Assembly (NCBI GenBank): GCA_032622095.1
Contig: CP136061.1
Span: forward strand, 35,345,797-35,409,796
DNA: 64,000 bases
Source: Siphonodentalium dalli
Lineage: Eukaryota > Mollusca > Scaphopoda > Gadilida > Siphonodentaliidae
Direction: 5' to 3'
Both the position numbers and the translations under genes were made by a program. Of this stretch, positions 1 through 11,692 are shown piece after piece (position 1 is the stretch's first letter; every line of letters begins with the position of its first letter). The notes below the pieces were generated by a model that was not told where the DNA came from, did no database searches, and saw only the letters and a program-made list of their open reading frames with translations.

Positions 1-1151
1 ATGTGAATATATATAGAAATTTACGGTATGAGGAAAGACACAAAATATCCTATCATTTATAGGAATATAAAATTGAGACTCGACTTACTGTTGTTTTAGG
101 ATAATTATGGCATCGTTAATTTAGTTGTTGCCTAATTGTTGCGGATCATGAATGCAAACGTTTTGGGCAAAGAGTGATGCAATGCACTCCTCAGTATTAA
201 GTGTCAAATATACTCAATGTGGGGATTAAATGTTTGCACCCGAAGCGTACAGCATAAAATGTTTATGTAATATCAACAGGAGTTTGCAGCTTCACACTGA
301 AGCCTCATTAAAATATTTGTAGTCAGGGATTTTATTATGCTCATTCCCGGGCTTTAAATAAACATTGCGATGTGACGTAATCTGGTAGAAGTTTGCAGCT
401 TGTAAACAGTTTACTATGTCGCAACACTGGAGACATCAAAGCGATCACACCACAGTCATTGAATGTGGGTCAATTGTGCACGTGTCCAGAATTGTTACAC
501 AGTCAGGTCAAGGACGCCAACTGTTTGTGAATTTGCTGCTGTTTGCGGTTGAATTCTCAGATACTAATGCATATAATATGATAAATAACAGTGAAGATGG
601 GGGTGTTTATTTGTGTAATAAATGGTGTAATAATGAGTCCATTTCTTTTAGAGGTGAAACCATAAGACGAGTCCATTTTGTTGTTTATTCAGAATTTGTA
701 CTTTCACTTTCACACATATCCGGTTATATCACACTTTCTATCTGGGATTTAGGGAATAAAAGTTAATAATAGTGAAGAGTAAGATAACAATATTTTAATT
801 CAATGAATATTATCCTTCTTTATGGAGAGTTTTGTGGCTCAATCTCCGCCGATATTTGCTGTGAATATCTCCTTGTCTTCCCGACACTTGTGTACTTACC
901 GGTCGTGGCTCAAACTCTCCGAAAATGAGTCAAGATTTCACCCCCATTTTGAGTTACCGTTGTATAAGGTGCACCGATATTCTGGGCTGTATATTTAGGT
1001 AAAAAAGATGCGACTTATATACACCGAAATTTACGGTAAATCACTTTAACTGAAAAAATATTAGGATTTTTTCTAAGATAAAAATAATAATATACATATA
1101 ATTGTTACAAAAGACTTATCATTATCAGAGATAATTCAGATGGAAACTCAC
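1..1151. other. Intron, no further feature recognised
   Basis: This is the intron after the coiled-coil exon. Plus-strand reading frames here (for example about 416-766) lack homology, splice support or biased codon use. I see no RNA gene and no clear transposon ends. Confidence 0.5.
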
Positions 1152-1284
1152 TTTTGTAGTTCATCTTTTTCTTTCTGTAACATCTTCTGCTTGTTTTCGA
1201 GAACAATCTTCTGGTTTCTTTCGAGGTCGTACTGACGCTTACTCTCACGAAGATGTTCCTGAAGCTTCAACATAGCACCTCCGT
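1152..1284 (-). CDS. 133-nt coiled-coil exon
   Basis: The acceptor is TTTTAACTGCAG and the donor CTACAAAA/GTGAGT. After the joined Asp it reads GGAMLKLQEHLRESKRQY and continues as an uninterrupted charged heptad-like helix rich in Glu, Lys and Gln (LENKQKMLQKEKDELQ). This is the strongest hint of an ANKRD26/CCDC144-type coiled coil. Two bases are left over for an exon beyond the window's left edge. A TTAA-ended repeat begins only 24 bp upstream of its acceptor. Confidence 0.8.
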
Positions 1285-1489
1285 CTGCAGTTAAAAGTAT
1301 GGTATAATTAACTCTTTCGCTGCCACCCGCCACCACAGACGTACCCCCCAGTGCCACGCATCCTGTACATATATCCATGTATTTCAGGTATATATGGGTA
1401 ATACATTATATCTCAAGCAGTTTCTAATATAATTAGTTGAAACTTCACATGTATATAGACATAGGTATACCCTGTCGAATGCCGCCGTG

Positions 1490-1940
1490 GACACGCCCAC
1501 CAAGGTCACGTGACATTGGCGGCCATCTTAGATTAGTGGCTATTTGCCTGTATATGTACAGTTTGTGTGGGTATGAATGGGTGTGTTGTTTGTTTTCTAA
1601 TTTTCAACCCAATTATACGATGTCCAACAGTAAGGTACACGGGAGTAACCTATATGAACCCACTTTGGACATAAAATAGGTCATGTGACCTTGGCATCCA
1701 TCTTGGATTTATGCAAGTTGCCACCTATTTGTAGCAAAATGAGATACAATGGCGCACTTTGTTGAGTTCGTGCTTTTGTTGCATGAATATTCCCTGATAG
1801 GTACAATTCCAAATATACATGTAGATATATAAAATATAACCATACCCATATGTATATATACCTGCAGGGGGACATATGACCCTGCTCCGCCCCTTATAAG
1901 TCACGTGATCTTGACGGCCATCTTGAATTTCAGGAACATT
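1490..1940. repeat. Three diverged units around a GTCA-GTGA/CCATCTTGGATT core
   Basis: Similar 40-bp cores occur near 1503, 1678 and 1901: GTCACGTGACATTGGCGGCC, GTCATGTGACCTTGGCATCC and GTCACGTGATCTTGACGGCC, each followed by ATCTTxxATT. Spacing is about 175-223 bp. This looks like a degenerate tandem repeat, with no coding. Confidence 0.6.
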
Positions 1941-2088
1941 GGGTTTTACGATGATTTATGTTAATTGTATGGGTCACGCAGGCGTACGCATGGTCAACTC
2001 ACCAGCATTATTAATTTAGTTGCCTGTTATCACCACTGGAAAACGACACAATAGACGAGGGTTGTTCAAAACCAGTAAAGGTGTATTA

Positions 2089-2440
2089 TAAATAATAGGT
2101 ATAAGTATCTTATGCGCCGCAGGCGCCCCTCGATCATTAGAGTATAGAGGTTAGTTATGCACCCACCACCCCATCCCATAGTATCTTATGCGCCGCAGGC
2201 GCCCCTATAGAGGCTACTGCCCACATAAATAATAGCTATAAGTATCTTATGCGCCACAGGCGCCCCTCGATCATTATAGTATAGAGGTTATTTACCCATC
2301 CACCACCCCATCCCGCCACCCATAGTTTCGTATGCGCCGCAGGCGCCCCTATAATAGAGGCTACTGCCCACACAAATAATAGGTATAAGTAACTTATGCG
2401 CCACAGGCGCCCCCTCGATCATTAGAGTATAGAGGTAATA
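2089..2440. repeat. Array with CTTATGCGCCGCAGGCGCCCCT hairpins
   Basis: Five copies of a CTTATGCGCC(G/A)CAGGCGCCCC hairpin core (GCGCC/GGCGC stem) lie inside three ~140-bp units that start AATAATAGGTATAAGTA near 2090, 2228 and 2376. It is AT-rich except for these cores. Confidence 0.75.
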
Positions 2441-2822
2441 ACAATAACTTCTTCAGTCCTGAGTCTTTTGCAAGCAGCCATTTTCGACTGATAACCACGT
2501 GCTAATAACAATGACGCAATATTCCGGCTCTGACTGTACCTCCATAACGTCAGAAATAGCATGACCTTGAGGACATTAATTGTCGCTAGAAATTGTTCGC
2601 GTGCAACAGTACTACAGATAAATACATTGTACACCGGAAAGAATAGAGTTATATCCCATACATTAGACTACATACCAAATTCGCAAAAATGCGCGATTGG
2701 CAGCGTCTACGAAGTTCGCATTTATGCGCGTTTGGCAGCGAAAGAGTTAACTAACATTTTATTTCTAGTTGATTTTGATAATCTTGTTATCTTGACTGGC
2801 TATAAATGTAATACCAGATTTA

Positions 2823-3027
2823 ATCCTTCCATATCTGGAGTCTTCCTAAAATTTTGCGAAAACCCTGTGCCAATGCATTCTCTCATATATGCTCCCCAAA
2901 GGGAGCCTTGCATATATAAGAGAATACATTGGCCTAACAATATTAACTTGACCTTGTAAGCAAGTGTATTCTCTTATATATGCGAGGCTCCCTATGGGAG
3001 ATTCGCATATATAAGAGTCTAGCGAAT
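2823..3027. mobile_element. Family E palindromic MITE, truncated by the hAT insertion
   Basis: It carries the E-type left part (GGAGTCTTCCTAAAATTTTG, AACCCTGTGCC) and two ~62-bp palindromes with TTATATATGC/GCATATATAA arms. The hAT at 3028 interrupts the E copy; the right terminus is not recognisable. Confidence 0.65.
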
Positions 3028-3959
3028 TAGGGTTGAAACGATTAATCGACTAGTCGTAGACAATGCTGAAATGTCAGAACGTAGACTCTGAATTTTGCCG
3101 TCGACTAGTCGGAATATAGTGTATTAGTTTCATGCATAACGTTTTCATGATCGATTCCGGCATACCTGTAAACGGTGTTAACTGCGCGTAAGTTATGGTA
3201 AGTATAACGTTTGGTGGCACCCGGAATTGACAGTGTCACTATTATAGACACACACGGACCGGTGACCCGACTATTAATTGGACGAATGAAATTGACAACA
3301 CAATGTCTCACTCGTTGTTTGAGGTCAAAGACATGATGGCAATGATTGACGCGGCTTTGTAGTTTGTCCGAGACCGCTTTGATACATACACTGTGTATAT
3401 TTCCATTGATCTCGCACTGTCGGATTATGATGAAACGCTGGGTGAAGGTCGCTTAAGGTGACGTCATTGGTGCTACCGTATATAAATGATACTGACATTA
3501 AGAACTGGCTATCGTATTCTACAACGTAGCCTATACTATAGGGCGTATTTAGTCGAAACATTAACATTTTATAGTGACACCGCTCGGCACCGGTTTATTG
3601 GTGATCACGTGACTAAACGAAATAATCTCGAACGCTGATATTAAATTTAAAACCTGTATAAATGATCGTGTATCTAATCATTATCCACCACATGTCTAAT
3701 TATATAATTACATTCAGTGTGTTGGATAAATATCAAAATGTTTACAGTATTATTTCCCAAATAAATTGGTGTGTATGCAGGGAAATGCGCAACGCAATAG
3801 AACACCATTGCATCAGTCATCAGTGTACGCCATGTACGATGAATTTTCCGTACAATGTTATGTTTGAAAGTTTTGATATCGGGTACCGACTAGTCGACTC
3901 AACGCGACTTTTGGGCCTCGACTAGTCGACTCTAAAATTCACTAATCGTTTCAACACTA
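3028..3959. mobile_element. Non-autonomous hAT transposon with perfect 8-bp TSD
   Basis: The ends are TAGGGTTGAAACGATTA and TAATCGTTTCAACACTA, near-perfect TIRs. They are flanked by identical TAGCGAAT copies at 3020-3027 and 3960-3967. The subterminal region repeats CGACTAGTCG several times. No transposase-like reading frame is present; the short frames inside are unrelated to hAT proteins. Size (932 bp) and an 8-bp duplication define a non-autonomous hAT. Confidence 0.88.
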
Positions 3960-4216
3960 TAGCGAATGCAAAAAATCATGATTGGTAGAAAGATCAAAGT
4001 TTGAGAGACATATATCAAAGAATTTTCTAACTCAAGGAGCTATGAACAAACAGAGATGAACACTCCAGAGTTGAATCACTCGTTCTTCCCAAAGTTAATT
4101 TTAAACTGGCACATACTGCATGAGCTCTTTCCAAATTATACTGTATGGAGAAACAGCAGATACCAACAAAATACATTTTAAAAACCAACTCATCCAAAAT
4201 ATTGATTATCACTCAC

Positions 4217-4401
4217 CATTACACGTAAGAAGCATCTCCCTGGTTATTGCTGTGTTGGTTCCTTGTAGATAAGAGGGATACCCTGGAGGCCCATCTAAGT
4301 TATCCTCTGTGGAGGTGTATGACAGCCCGTCGTCATCCTGAGGTAATGGACCGAGACCATATCCACTGCTATGCTGAGGTAGGGAAGACAAGACGCTGCC
4401 T
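4217..4401 (-). CDS. 185-nt exon leading into the coiled coil
   Basis: The acceptor is TTATTTTTTCCAG and the donor GTAATG/GTGAGT. The first A completes Arg with the previous exon; the last G joins AC of the next exon to make Asp. The product reads GSVLSSLPQHSSGYGLGPLP near the start and ends AITREMLLTCN. The start of amphipathic helix at its end continues without break into the next exon. Confidence 0.8.
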
Positions 4402-5164
4402 CTGGAAAAAATAATTAATCAATTAGTCATCTCTGAAAAGGAGCTGGTGGGAGAGAGACATTAAGTTTATTTAAAACTTGCACCCATATTCCTTAACATT
4501 ATTTGCTAACATAACATGTTAGAATCAAAGATTGATGAAATAATGACGTTAAGTATTTTTAAACTAAATCACTGTGGAATTTGTTTTTTAATACAACCAT
4601 TATTACCATATAGAATGTGTGGTAACTGGGTAAAGACTAAAGGGCTAAATAATAAAGTAGAAGAAAGAATAATGATAAAAAAAATCTGAATAATTTTAAT
4701 AAATGGCAGTAGTATTAACTTTACTTCTGCAGTAGGAAGATAAACTGATCTTTCTGGAAAAAATTATAACGGATGACTAAAATAGTTTTAAAAAACCAAT
4801 TAGTGAGCAAATGTCCTCTCATGTCATGCATAGGAAGAAACATGAGGTAAATTTTCTACACAATGTTATATTAGTGAGACAAATGAATAGCAATATGAAT
4901 AAAACAAACCCAGAAAATTGTTTAGACAGATCACATTACATGCAAACAATAGTATGACATTTATGACGTCATGACGTCACTGTTACACGGCAACTGCTGC
5001 AGTCACAGCAGCTATCCTGAGTGATTGAGTGTCTGATGTAACTCATAAGGAAACAGGTATTTTGGAAGGAGTAAATGACAGTCCAGAGATGCAGATATGT
5101 ATGAAGCCTTTGAAGTTGATAGTTGAGACAAAATGGACCAACTGAATGGAACCGCACCTCATCA
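4402..5164. other. Intron, nothing recognised
   Basis: AT-rich intronic sequence between the 4217-4401 exon and the next family E copy. No terminal repeats, tandem array or coding signal was seen. Confidence 0.5.
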
Positions 5165-5305
5165 TTAACCCTTTCATGTCGGGAGCTGCACTGGTGCAGC
5201 ATTAAAGATCATGTGCCAGTGCATTCTCTTATATATGCAAGTCTCCTCATAGGGAGCATCAAATATATAAGAAAATGCACTGTCTTACAAGTCAAATATA
5301 TTGTT
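5165..5305. mobile_element. Family E MITE, one end
   Basis: It starts TTAACCCTTTCATGTCGGGA and then has the typical GCTGCACTGGTGCAGCATTA block and one ~62-bp palindrome. The other end is missing. Confidence 0.65.
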
Positions 5306-5587
5306 AGAATAGTTTTTACCATAATAATTAATACAATACACATACATATGCGGTTATTAGCCTTTTGTTAAACAAAATAGAGTCAATGTTTAAATGAAAA
5401 TTTTGTTTATATATTAATCGTGCGAGAGGGATGGAAAATTTATCGAATCTTAACAATCATTTTGAATCAAATGATACCTTTTGTGTGATTTCACATCAAA
5501 TCAAATCTAGATCGGTCACATGAGCCTTCAACCACGCCCCCTTGACTGGCCGTGTTTTCAATGTTTACTGCTCTATCATACCATTTA

Positions 5588-5745
5588 TAGAGGATCTACA
5601 ACTCGTCCCCAGTTTATAGCGGAATTTACAAAATGAGCCAATAAATTAGGTCTAGACCAAGCCTTTGGCGAGGTCCAGGCCTAATTTACTGCACGAGTTT
5701 TGTAAATTCCACTATAAACTAGGGACGAGTTGTAGATTCTATTTA
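5588..5745. repeat. Fold-back repeat (same superfamily as 60371-60844)
   Basis: It has inverted arms of about 60-70 bp: ACAACTCGTCCCCAGTTTAT on the left and its complement ATAAACTAGGGACGAGTTGT on the right, around a short loop with CAAGCCTTTGGCGAGG. Downstream GATGACGT context resembles that after the copies near 60.5 kb. Confidence 0.65.
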
Positions 5746-6186
5746 TTACATGATCCAAAACCTCGACAAAACATATTTAAATCAACAAATGGAACGCAAA
5801 ACTAACAACGGCTTCTATAAGGCATGCGATGACGTTTCACATAACTATGCTTTGTTTGCCCGCATAAAGAAATAGTCCCAGATAAATAAAGACTCTTTGA
5901 CATATATATAATGGCATATATTTAAGTAACTTTTCAAACTTGTCATTCATTAGAGTTCGTTGGAAAAATGTTGGAAGCCAAAGTAATTTGAGACGTAGCG
6001 TACGGAATGTAAACAGACGACAACCCGGAAGTCAAAGGTCACCTGGCACTATTTCCTGTTATTAAACGAATGTTTAATATCACAATTTATAGAATGGTTT
6101 ATTGAATGGAATAAGGGTAGGATCATGTAATAAATACCAATATTGTATACTGTTTTTAAGTTATATTTAAAACCATGTCTACCGAC

Positions 6187-6516
6187 CTGTTTGCTGGGAA
6201 GAAAGGCTCCGATATTATAGAGTCTTCTTCATCCAACCCATCATCGTGCATCGACATCCTGATTTCCGGAGCAGGTTTCTCCTCGTGGCCTTTTACCACC
6301 TGGATGTCTGATGAGACCGATGAGGCAGCATATTTGGATGGTGTCGACTGCAAGACTGGTTCCCCAGGTGTTGAGGACTGAACACCATTGGATGCAGCAT
6401 GCATTTGATTTGCAGTTATCGGCGATATTAAATCCGTGATTCGCGGTGTTGATGAACCCTGCATTAATGCCACGTTGATGCCTTTTTCCTCAGCAACATT
6501 ATCATTGCCGTCATTC
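6187..6516 (-). CDS. 330-nt Ser/Thr/Pro-rich exon
   Basis: The acceptor is TTTCTGCATTTTCAG. The donor AACAG/GTCGGT is weak but is the only nearby choice that keeps phase: two bases plus the A of the next exon make Arg. It has 109 whole codons. It starts NDGNDNVAEEKGINVALMQG and includes several S/T-P sites and an acidic DDGLDEEDSII stretch. A GT three codons downstream (GTAGAC) would break the frame. Confidence 0.78.
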
Positions 6517-6619
6517 CTGAAAATGCAGAAACAAATTCTTAATAACTCTACTCATATTATGCATGTAGAGATTGCAGGGAATATTATAACATCAAAAAGA
6601 TTAAAGTAGGGTAATGCAT

Positions 6620-6910
6620 GTGGTAATTCCAACAAAGAGCCATAACTCTGGTGAAAATTGCCAGGCGGAACCCGAATTCAAACTTGACCTGTATTTGGGG
6701 CTAGTAAACTCACATACCAATTTCCATTCCATTGACTTCAGACTTACCAAAGTTATCATCCGGCAATGAAAACTGAGTGCAAATTACAACAAAAAGGGTC
6801 AGATCTATGGTGAAAATTGGTGGGCGGAAGCCAAATTCAAACATGACCTGTATTGTGGGCTAGTAAACTCACATTCATTCCATAACTATCTGAAGTTATT
6901 ATCCGGAAAC
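6620..6910. repeat. Two tandem ~168-bp degenerate units
   Basis: Two copies share GGTGAAAATTG, GGCGGAA, ATTCAAAC(T/A)TGACCTGTAT and GGGCTAGTAAACTCACATTC-like blocks in the same order. This is a degenerate tandem repeat of the sort frequent in bivalve introns (inference). Confidence 0.6.
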
Positions 6911-7921
6911 CAAAGCAAATGGGCAGATAAATAACATAATACGTCAATTTTTTTTAAATGGTGTATTAAAAAAGTATGTTATGCTTGTAACCTATACATG
7001 TATGATAGAATTCAAAGGTACATTACTAAAGATAAGCCCCCATCTCAGTCACAAAAACGGTAAGCGATTTCGGTCCACAAAGGTGCATCATTTACTAATT
7101 CGTATCGGGGGTGCATCATTACTAATTTCTAGCAGGGGCTCAGGAAGCAATCAAAGGAACAAGGGCGCAATTTCCAGAAAAAGACAAGATTTTTATTCAG
7201 ATAGATGTGAGGGGAGAGTGGCCCTATCTGCCACTACATCCTTGATTCCTATCATTGACGCAAGCTATTAACATGATCACTGCCATCTTTCTGGGGATTT
7301 CCAATAACCGTGTACCGAGTTTCTTGGACACATTGCCAGTTTTTATTGTTTTTTGTTTGTATTATTATGCCCGAGAGCATATCCAAAACAGCATCTGCAC
7401 ATATATACAGACCACACCCCACCCCCTGATGATAATTAATAAACTGACACATCTCCCAAAACGTGACTTGTAATCTGCAGTGTTCTAATCATGTGCACCA
7501 AGATTGAAATTGTGAGTTTTGCTCAGTTGGCAGCATGTTTTAAATGTGGCGTTTTGGGCGGCGACATATCTCGTCGCCAGCACTGAATGAGTTAAGTCAT
7601 TCTGTCAGAGGGTATTCAGGAGATATACATGTACTAGAAACATATCAGTATGCCACGTTTTCAGCTGCAAGTAACCGATGAGGCTCTTCTTGATTGCAGC
7701 CACTCTAGCAATAAATCATCAATTATTTCATTTGATCATTGTATCAATTACCAGAAAGAAACATTGTAATGCCTAATCTTCTGATCTTTTAATCCTGTAG
7801 TTGCATTTATTATGCCTGACTATTGACACAGCTCAACAACATGGATTAACAAATTCTTATTATAGACAACCTTGTTATTACAACGACCGACATATATAAA
7901 TGAAGGTAAAACAAATCATGC

Positions 7922-7945
7922 GGGGGGGGGGGGGGGGGGGGGGGG
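7922..7945 (+). repeat. (G)24 homopolymer
   Basis: Twenty-four consecutive G follow AATCATGC. Length is likely polymorphic or uncertain in assembly. Confidence 0.95.
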
Positions 7946-8044
7946 CTGGAAACTGTAATCACAATCCACCTAGAACAACAGCATCGATATTAAACATTAC
8001 TGTTGGGTTGTTGAAATTACAGGTTGCAAAATTATATTCTCGAA

Positions 8045-8446
8045 AAAACTTGGATATAGTGTGTCTGACATTTGCAGAATGAGGTCCCCAGAGGGTGAAT
8101 TTAGTGACGCTATCCCGCATGGTGAGCTCAGCATCACCAATCTCACCCTCTGGGAACCTCATTCATATTAGGCCTGAAAAGCTATAGGAGACCTAGGATC
8201 AGATTGAAGTTCCCCAGTTGAATATGTGATGTTCATCCATTAGTCACCTCCATTATGCAATTTATCTTCTCCAAATTATGGGAAATAGAAACAGAGGGGA
8301 AAAATAACTGAAAACAATATTAAATTGAGACCATAGATACTTCCCAGAAGATAAGACATAAGCAGAATGAGGTCTCCAGAGGGTGAATTTGGTGATGCAC
8401 TGGGGACCTCATTCAGCAAATGACAGACACACTATTTCAAAGCTTC
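8045..8446. mobile_element. Family F hAT MITE
   Basis: The inward-facing ends read ATAGTGTGTCTGACATTTGC and GACAGACACACTATTTCAAA. Two inverted modules AGAATGAGGTCCCCAGAGGG / CACCCTCTGGGAACCTCATT surround a GTGATGCTAGC-type centre. It is longer than the 255-bp form because of a middle segment with CCTAGGATCAGATTGAAGTT. Confidence 0.75.
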
Positions 8447-8537
8447 ACGATGTTGCCAAATTGAATATCAAATTTATGAAAATAACTATTTTATTCTGTT
8501 CCCACTCGATAATTCCAGCGGAGTGATCCACATCATG

Positions 8538-8792
8538 TTAACCCTTTGAGTGCCAGGTCGATTTTTGTATCAACCCATATACCCTGTGCCAATGCATTCT
8601 CTTATATATGCGAGTCGACCATAGGTCGCCTCGCATATATAAGAGAATGCATTGGCCTAACAATTTTTTTTTTTTTTAAATAATTTTTTTATAATTTTTT
8701 ACAATTTTAATAATTTATTCTTATATTCTTTAACAGACTTATTTTGTAGGTTTAGTGCCGATGAGATCGGCCCCTGGCACTCAAAGGGTTAA
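8538..8792. mobile_element. Family A TTAA MITE (255 bp)
   Basis: It runs from TTAACCCTTTGAGTGCCAGG to CCTGGCACTCAAAGGGTTAA, with TTAA at both edges. It contains one ~62-bp palindrome, an AT-rich segment and a GCCGATGAGATCGGC hairpin. This is a complete copy. Confidence 0.85.
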
Positions 8793-8990
8793 GGCTCCCA
8801 TCGTGCCTTTAATTCATAATATATTCTCTGTACACAATTCCCAGTATTCCATCAGGATCTAAAAGATTATGTATTATTAATTAAAATAGCTGACAAAAAG
8901 AGAAATAATGTACCTGTGACTGCTTCAAAGTCCTATAAATATCACTGAAATCTAACGGCACATTGCAACGTAATGAAAACTGTCACTATT

Positions 8991-9371
8991 TTAACCCTTT
9001 ACCCAACAGAAGGGCCCTCTGCCAATGCATTCTCTTATATATGCGAGTCGACCATAGGTCGCCTCGCATATATAAGAGAATGCATTGGCTTAACACATTA
9101 CAAATTATAAAATTGTTAAAGAATGTAAGAAAAAAAAGATTTTTTTTAGGCCAATGCATTCTCTTATATATGCGAGGCGACCTATGGTCGACTCGCATAT
9201 ATAAGAGAATGCATTGGCACAGGGCATAACAGTAACTATCACAATGTGGTCAAGGAGCCGGTTCCAATGATATCCATATTTGTATGGTTTTATTGAGACA
9301 GACCGAAGATATTTTAGGCTGTTGAAGCTTTATTTGGCCGGTTTTGGCCGGTTTGTTGGGTAAAGGGTTAA
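8991..9371. mobile_element. Family C TTAA MITE (381 bp)
   Basis: The ends are TTAACCCTTTACCCAACAGA and GTTTGTTGGGTAAAGGGTTAA. It has two copies of the ~62-bp palindrome in opposite orientation around an AT-rich spacer, then a GGCCGGTTTTGGCCGG block. This is a complete copy. Confidence 0.85.
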
Positions 9372-9919
9372 AACACTATTTGGGACCAATGCTTCACAAA
9401 AAAACACAGAATTCATCTAATCAACATCCAAGCACAAGTAAAATAAAGAATACATGGCACAAGTGTTAAATCCCTATGAGGAACAGCAATATGTATAGTC
9501 CATGATGTAAACATATGTTAACACAGCGCGAGGACACAGCCTTTTACTGTCCTGCCACTGGGACGTACAGAAAATCAATATATATATACTATACTACTCG
9601 GAAGTATAATCAGCGTATTGCCAGCCAATAATTGTCACATGTACTGCATATACTCCAATAAATCATGCAATAGAAAGGACTAACGAAGCTATTGTATGCA
9701 TTGATATAAGTGTCCAGTGCATATTGATCATGGTTCCAAAACTAAGCATGAATACTGGCACCACAGTTTATGGTACAATACTGACATCTTGACTAATTAA
9801 TACTGACATTATCAAAGGTAAAGGAAACAACCTTGAAATAGATATGAACTGAAGATCTAGATAAATTGTCTCAAATCATATTAATTCAATTTGCACAACA
9901 AGTGTTTCATGACTGGAGC

Positions 9920-10085
9920 TTCCTGAAATTTTGCGAAAACCCAATGCCAAAGGATTTTCTTATATATACGAGTCCCCCATAGGGAGCCTCGCATATATCA
10001 GAGAAAACATTGGCCTAACAATATTTACCTTGAGCGTGTAAGCCAGTGCATTCTCTTATATATGCGAGACTCCCTATGGATTCTA
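9920..10085. mobile_element. Family E MITE fragment
   Basis: It holds GGAGCTTCCTGAAATTTTGC, then one palindrome and half of a second, and stops at CTCCCTATGGATTC. Termini are lost. Confidence 0.6.
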
Positions 10086-10147
10086 GATTCCAATTATTTA
10101 TAATTTTGCATGCTCTTCATTGAAGTTATAATTTTCTTGAATAACTA

Positions 10148-10405
10148 TTAACCCTTTCAGTGCCAAGTCCGATTTTTGTATCAACCCATATTTCCTTGAT
10201 AATTTTTCAAATTTATTGATTATAATAATGTGATACATTGATGGAAAGAGCTCTTAGAGCTTTTTCCATCAATGTATCACATTATTATACAATAAATTAG
10301 AGCTCTTTCCATCAATGTATCACATTATTATAATCAATAAATTTGAAAAATGATCAAGGAAATATGGGTTGATACAATAATCGGACTTGGCACTGAAAGG
10401 GTTAA
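10148..10405. mobile_element. Family B TTAA MITE (258 bp)
   Basis: The ends are TTAACCCTTTCAGTGCCAAG and CTTGGCACTGAAAGGGTTAA, an almost complete inverted repeat. The inner arms (ACCCATATTTCCTTGAT, AATAATGTGATACATTGATG) make it nearly one long hairpin. Confidence 0.85.
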
Positions 10406-10469
10406 CTATAGATGAGGAATCTCAGAGGAGCAAATTAACTTGACCTCAAAAAATCTTTAGGCATGCAGT

Positions 10470-10914
10470 ATGAGTGCCTGGAAATAGTGTGTCTGTCATT
10501 TCCAGAATGAGGTCCCCAGAGGGTGAATTTAGTGATTCTATCACACCCAGTAGGCTAGCTTCACCACGTTCACCCTCTGGGGACCACATTCTGCTCTGGC
10601 CTCATCTTCTGGGAAGTAACTATGGTGTCAAATTAACATTGTTTCTAGTTACTTTTTCCCTTCTGTTCAGTTTCTATATTCCCTATTTTGCAAAAGATAA
10701 AATGCATAATCGAGGTGACTAATGTGTGAACATCACCAACTTCAACAGAGGAATTAAATCTGATCCTAGGTCTCCCATAGCAGTTGAGGCCTAAGCAGAA
10801 TGAGGTTCCCAGAGGGGGAGTTTGGTGATGCTAGCCCATTCTGCAGATAGCATTAATAAATTCACCCTCTGGGGACCTCATTCTTCAAATGACAGACACA
10901 CTATTTGCAGGCTT
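10470..10914. mobile_element. Family F hAT MITE, long form
   Basis: It runs from GGAAATAGTGTGTCTGTCAT to ATGACAGACACACTATTTGC. It has two GAGGTCCCC-type hairpins, one at each end, joined by the CTGGGAAGTAACTATGGTGT middle. Confidence 0.75.
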
Positions 10915-11029
10915 GCCTTTAATAATGTCTGGCCTGAACAACTAAGCATAACAAGAGTGTGCTGGCATACCCCCACAAAGTGCTAAATTAAAACATGGGT
11001 AGGAAAGAATACAAATTTAAAATAAACAA

Positions 11030-11525
11030 AGAAGAATAACTCTAGAATTGAAAATGAAAACAACATCGTTTACCACTCTTTTGAAAGCAGTCACCATGGA
11101 GAACCTATATACCAAATTTCAATAAGATCCGCGAACCCATGGCTGAGAAAACTACACGGATGGACAAAAAAATCCTATATTTCCAGATAACCAAGAAGGA
11201 TAACTCCAGGATGGAAAAGCAAATGTCATTTGCCCCTCATTCAAAAGCAGTCATGATGGCAAAACTCCATGCCAGATTTCATTAAAGTGTGATAACCAAT
11301 GATGGCCGACAGAAATGTGCCAATGGAAAAACAACCTAAGATATCCAGATAACGAAGAAGGATAACTCTAGAATGGAAAAAGCAAACCATATTATTTGTC
11401 CCTCACTTGAAAGCAGTCATAATGATGAACCTCCGTACATAATTTCATCCAGATCTGATAACCCATGGCTGAGATATATGCCCGGACAGATAGACAGATA
11501 GACAGATAGACAGACAAAGTCCTTC
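11030..11525. repeat. Degenerate ~160-bp tandem repeat, three units
   Basis: Units start near 11031, 11191 and 11353 with AAGAA(G)GATAACTC(T/C)AGAAT, and share GAAAGCAGTCA and AACCCATGGCTGAGA blocks. The end is a run of GACAGATA units at about 11486-11515. Confidence 0.7.
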
Positions 11526-11692
11526 CATTTTTCTTCAAAAAGAGGGGTTCAAAAAACCAGCAAATAATATAGCTCACATGCATGTTGCAACTTTCCCAAC
11601 AACATTACTGATATTAGTTATATAAAACAGCAGATAACAAATCTTGTTAATATCTTGGTAGAGTATCTTGGCTGAATAAAGCACCATATAAG

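Larger units (their letters stand above)
1308..2750. mobile_element. Family G: TTAA element with CTCTTTCGCTGCC ends (1.44 kb)
   Basis: TTAA at 1308 is followed by CTCTTTCGCTGCCA. The right end shows the exact complement TGGCAGCGAAAGAG followed by TTAA at 2747. TTAA target and C-starting TIRs fit a non-autonomous piggyBac-like element. No transposase is visible. It contains the three-unit GTCACGTGAC/GGCGGCCATCTT repeat and the CGCCGCAGGCGC array, so it may be a composite that grew by later insertions. Confidence 0.5.

Noticed and set aside
416-766. 116-residue plus-strand frame
   Set aside because: No domain, no splice or promoter context, intron-like composition.
3028-3959. Autonomous hAT transposase inside the 932-bp element
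   Set aside because: Frames inside are short and unlike hAT transposases; only ends and target duplication support hAT.
8963-9229. Recurrent short frames with the peptide CILLYMRVDHRSPRIYKRMH at many positions and on both strands
   Set aside because: They are translations of the ~62-bp palindrome of families A, C and E; identical peptides on both strands are explained by the inverted symmetry, not by a protein family.
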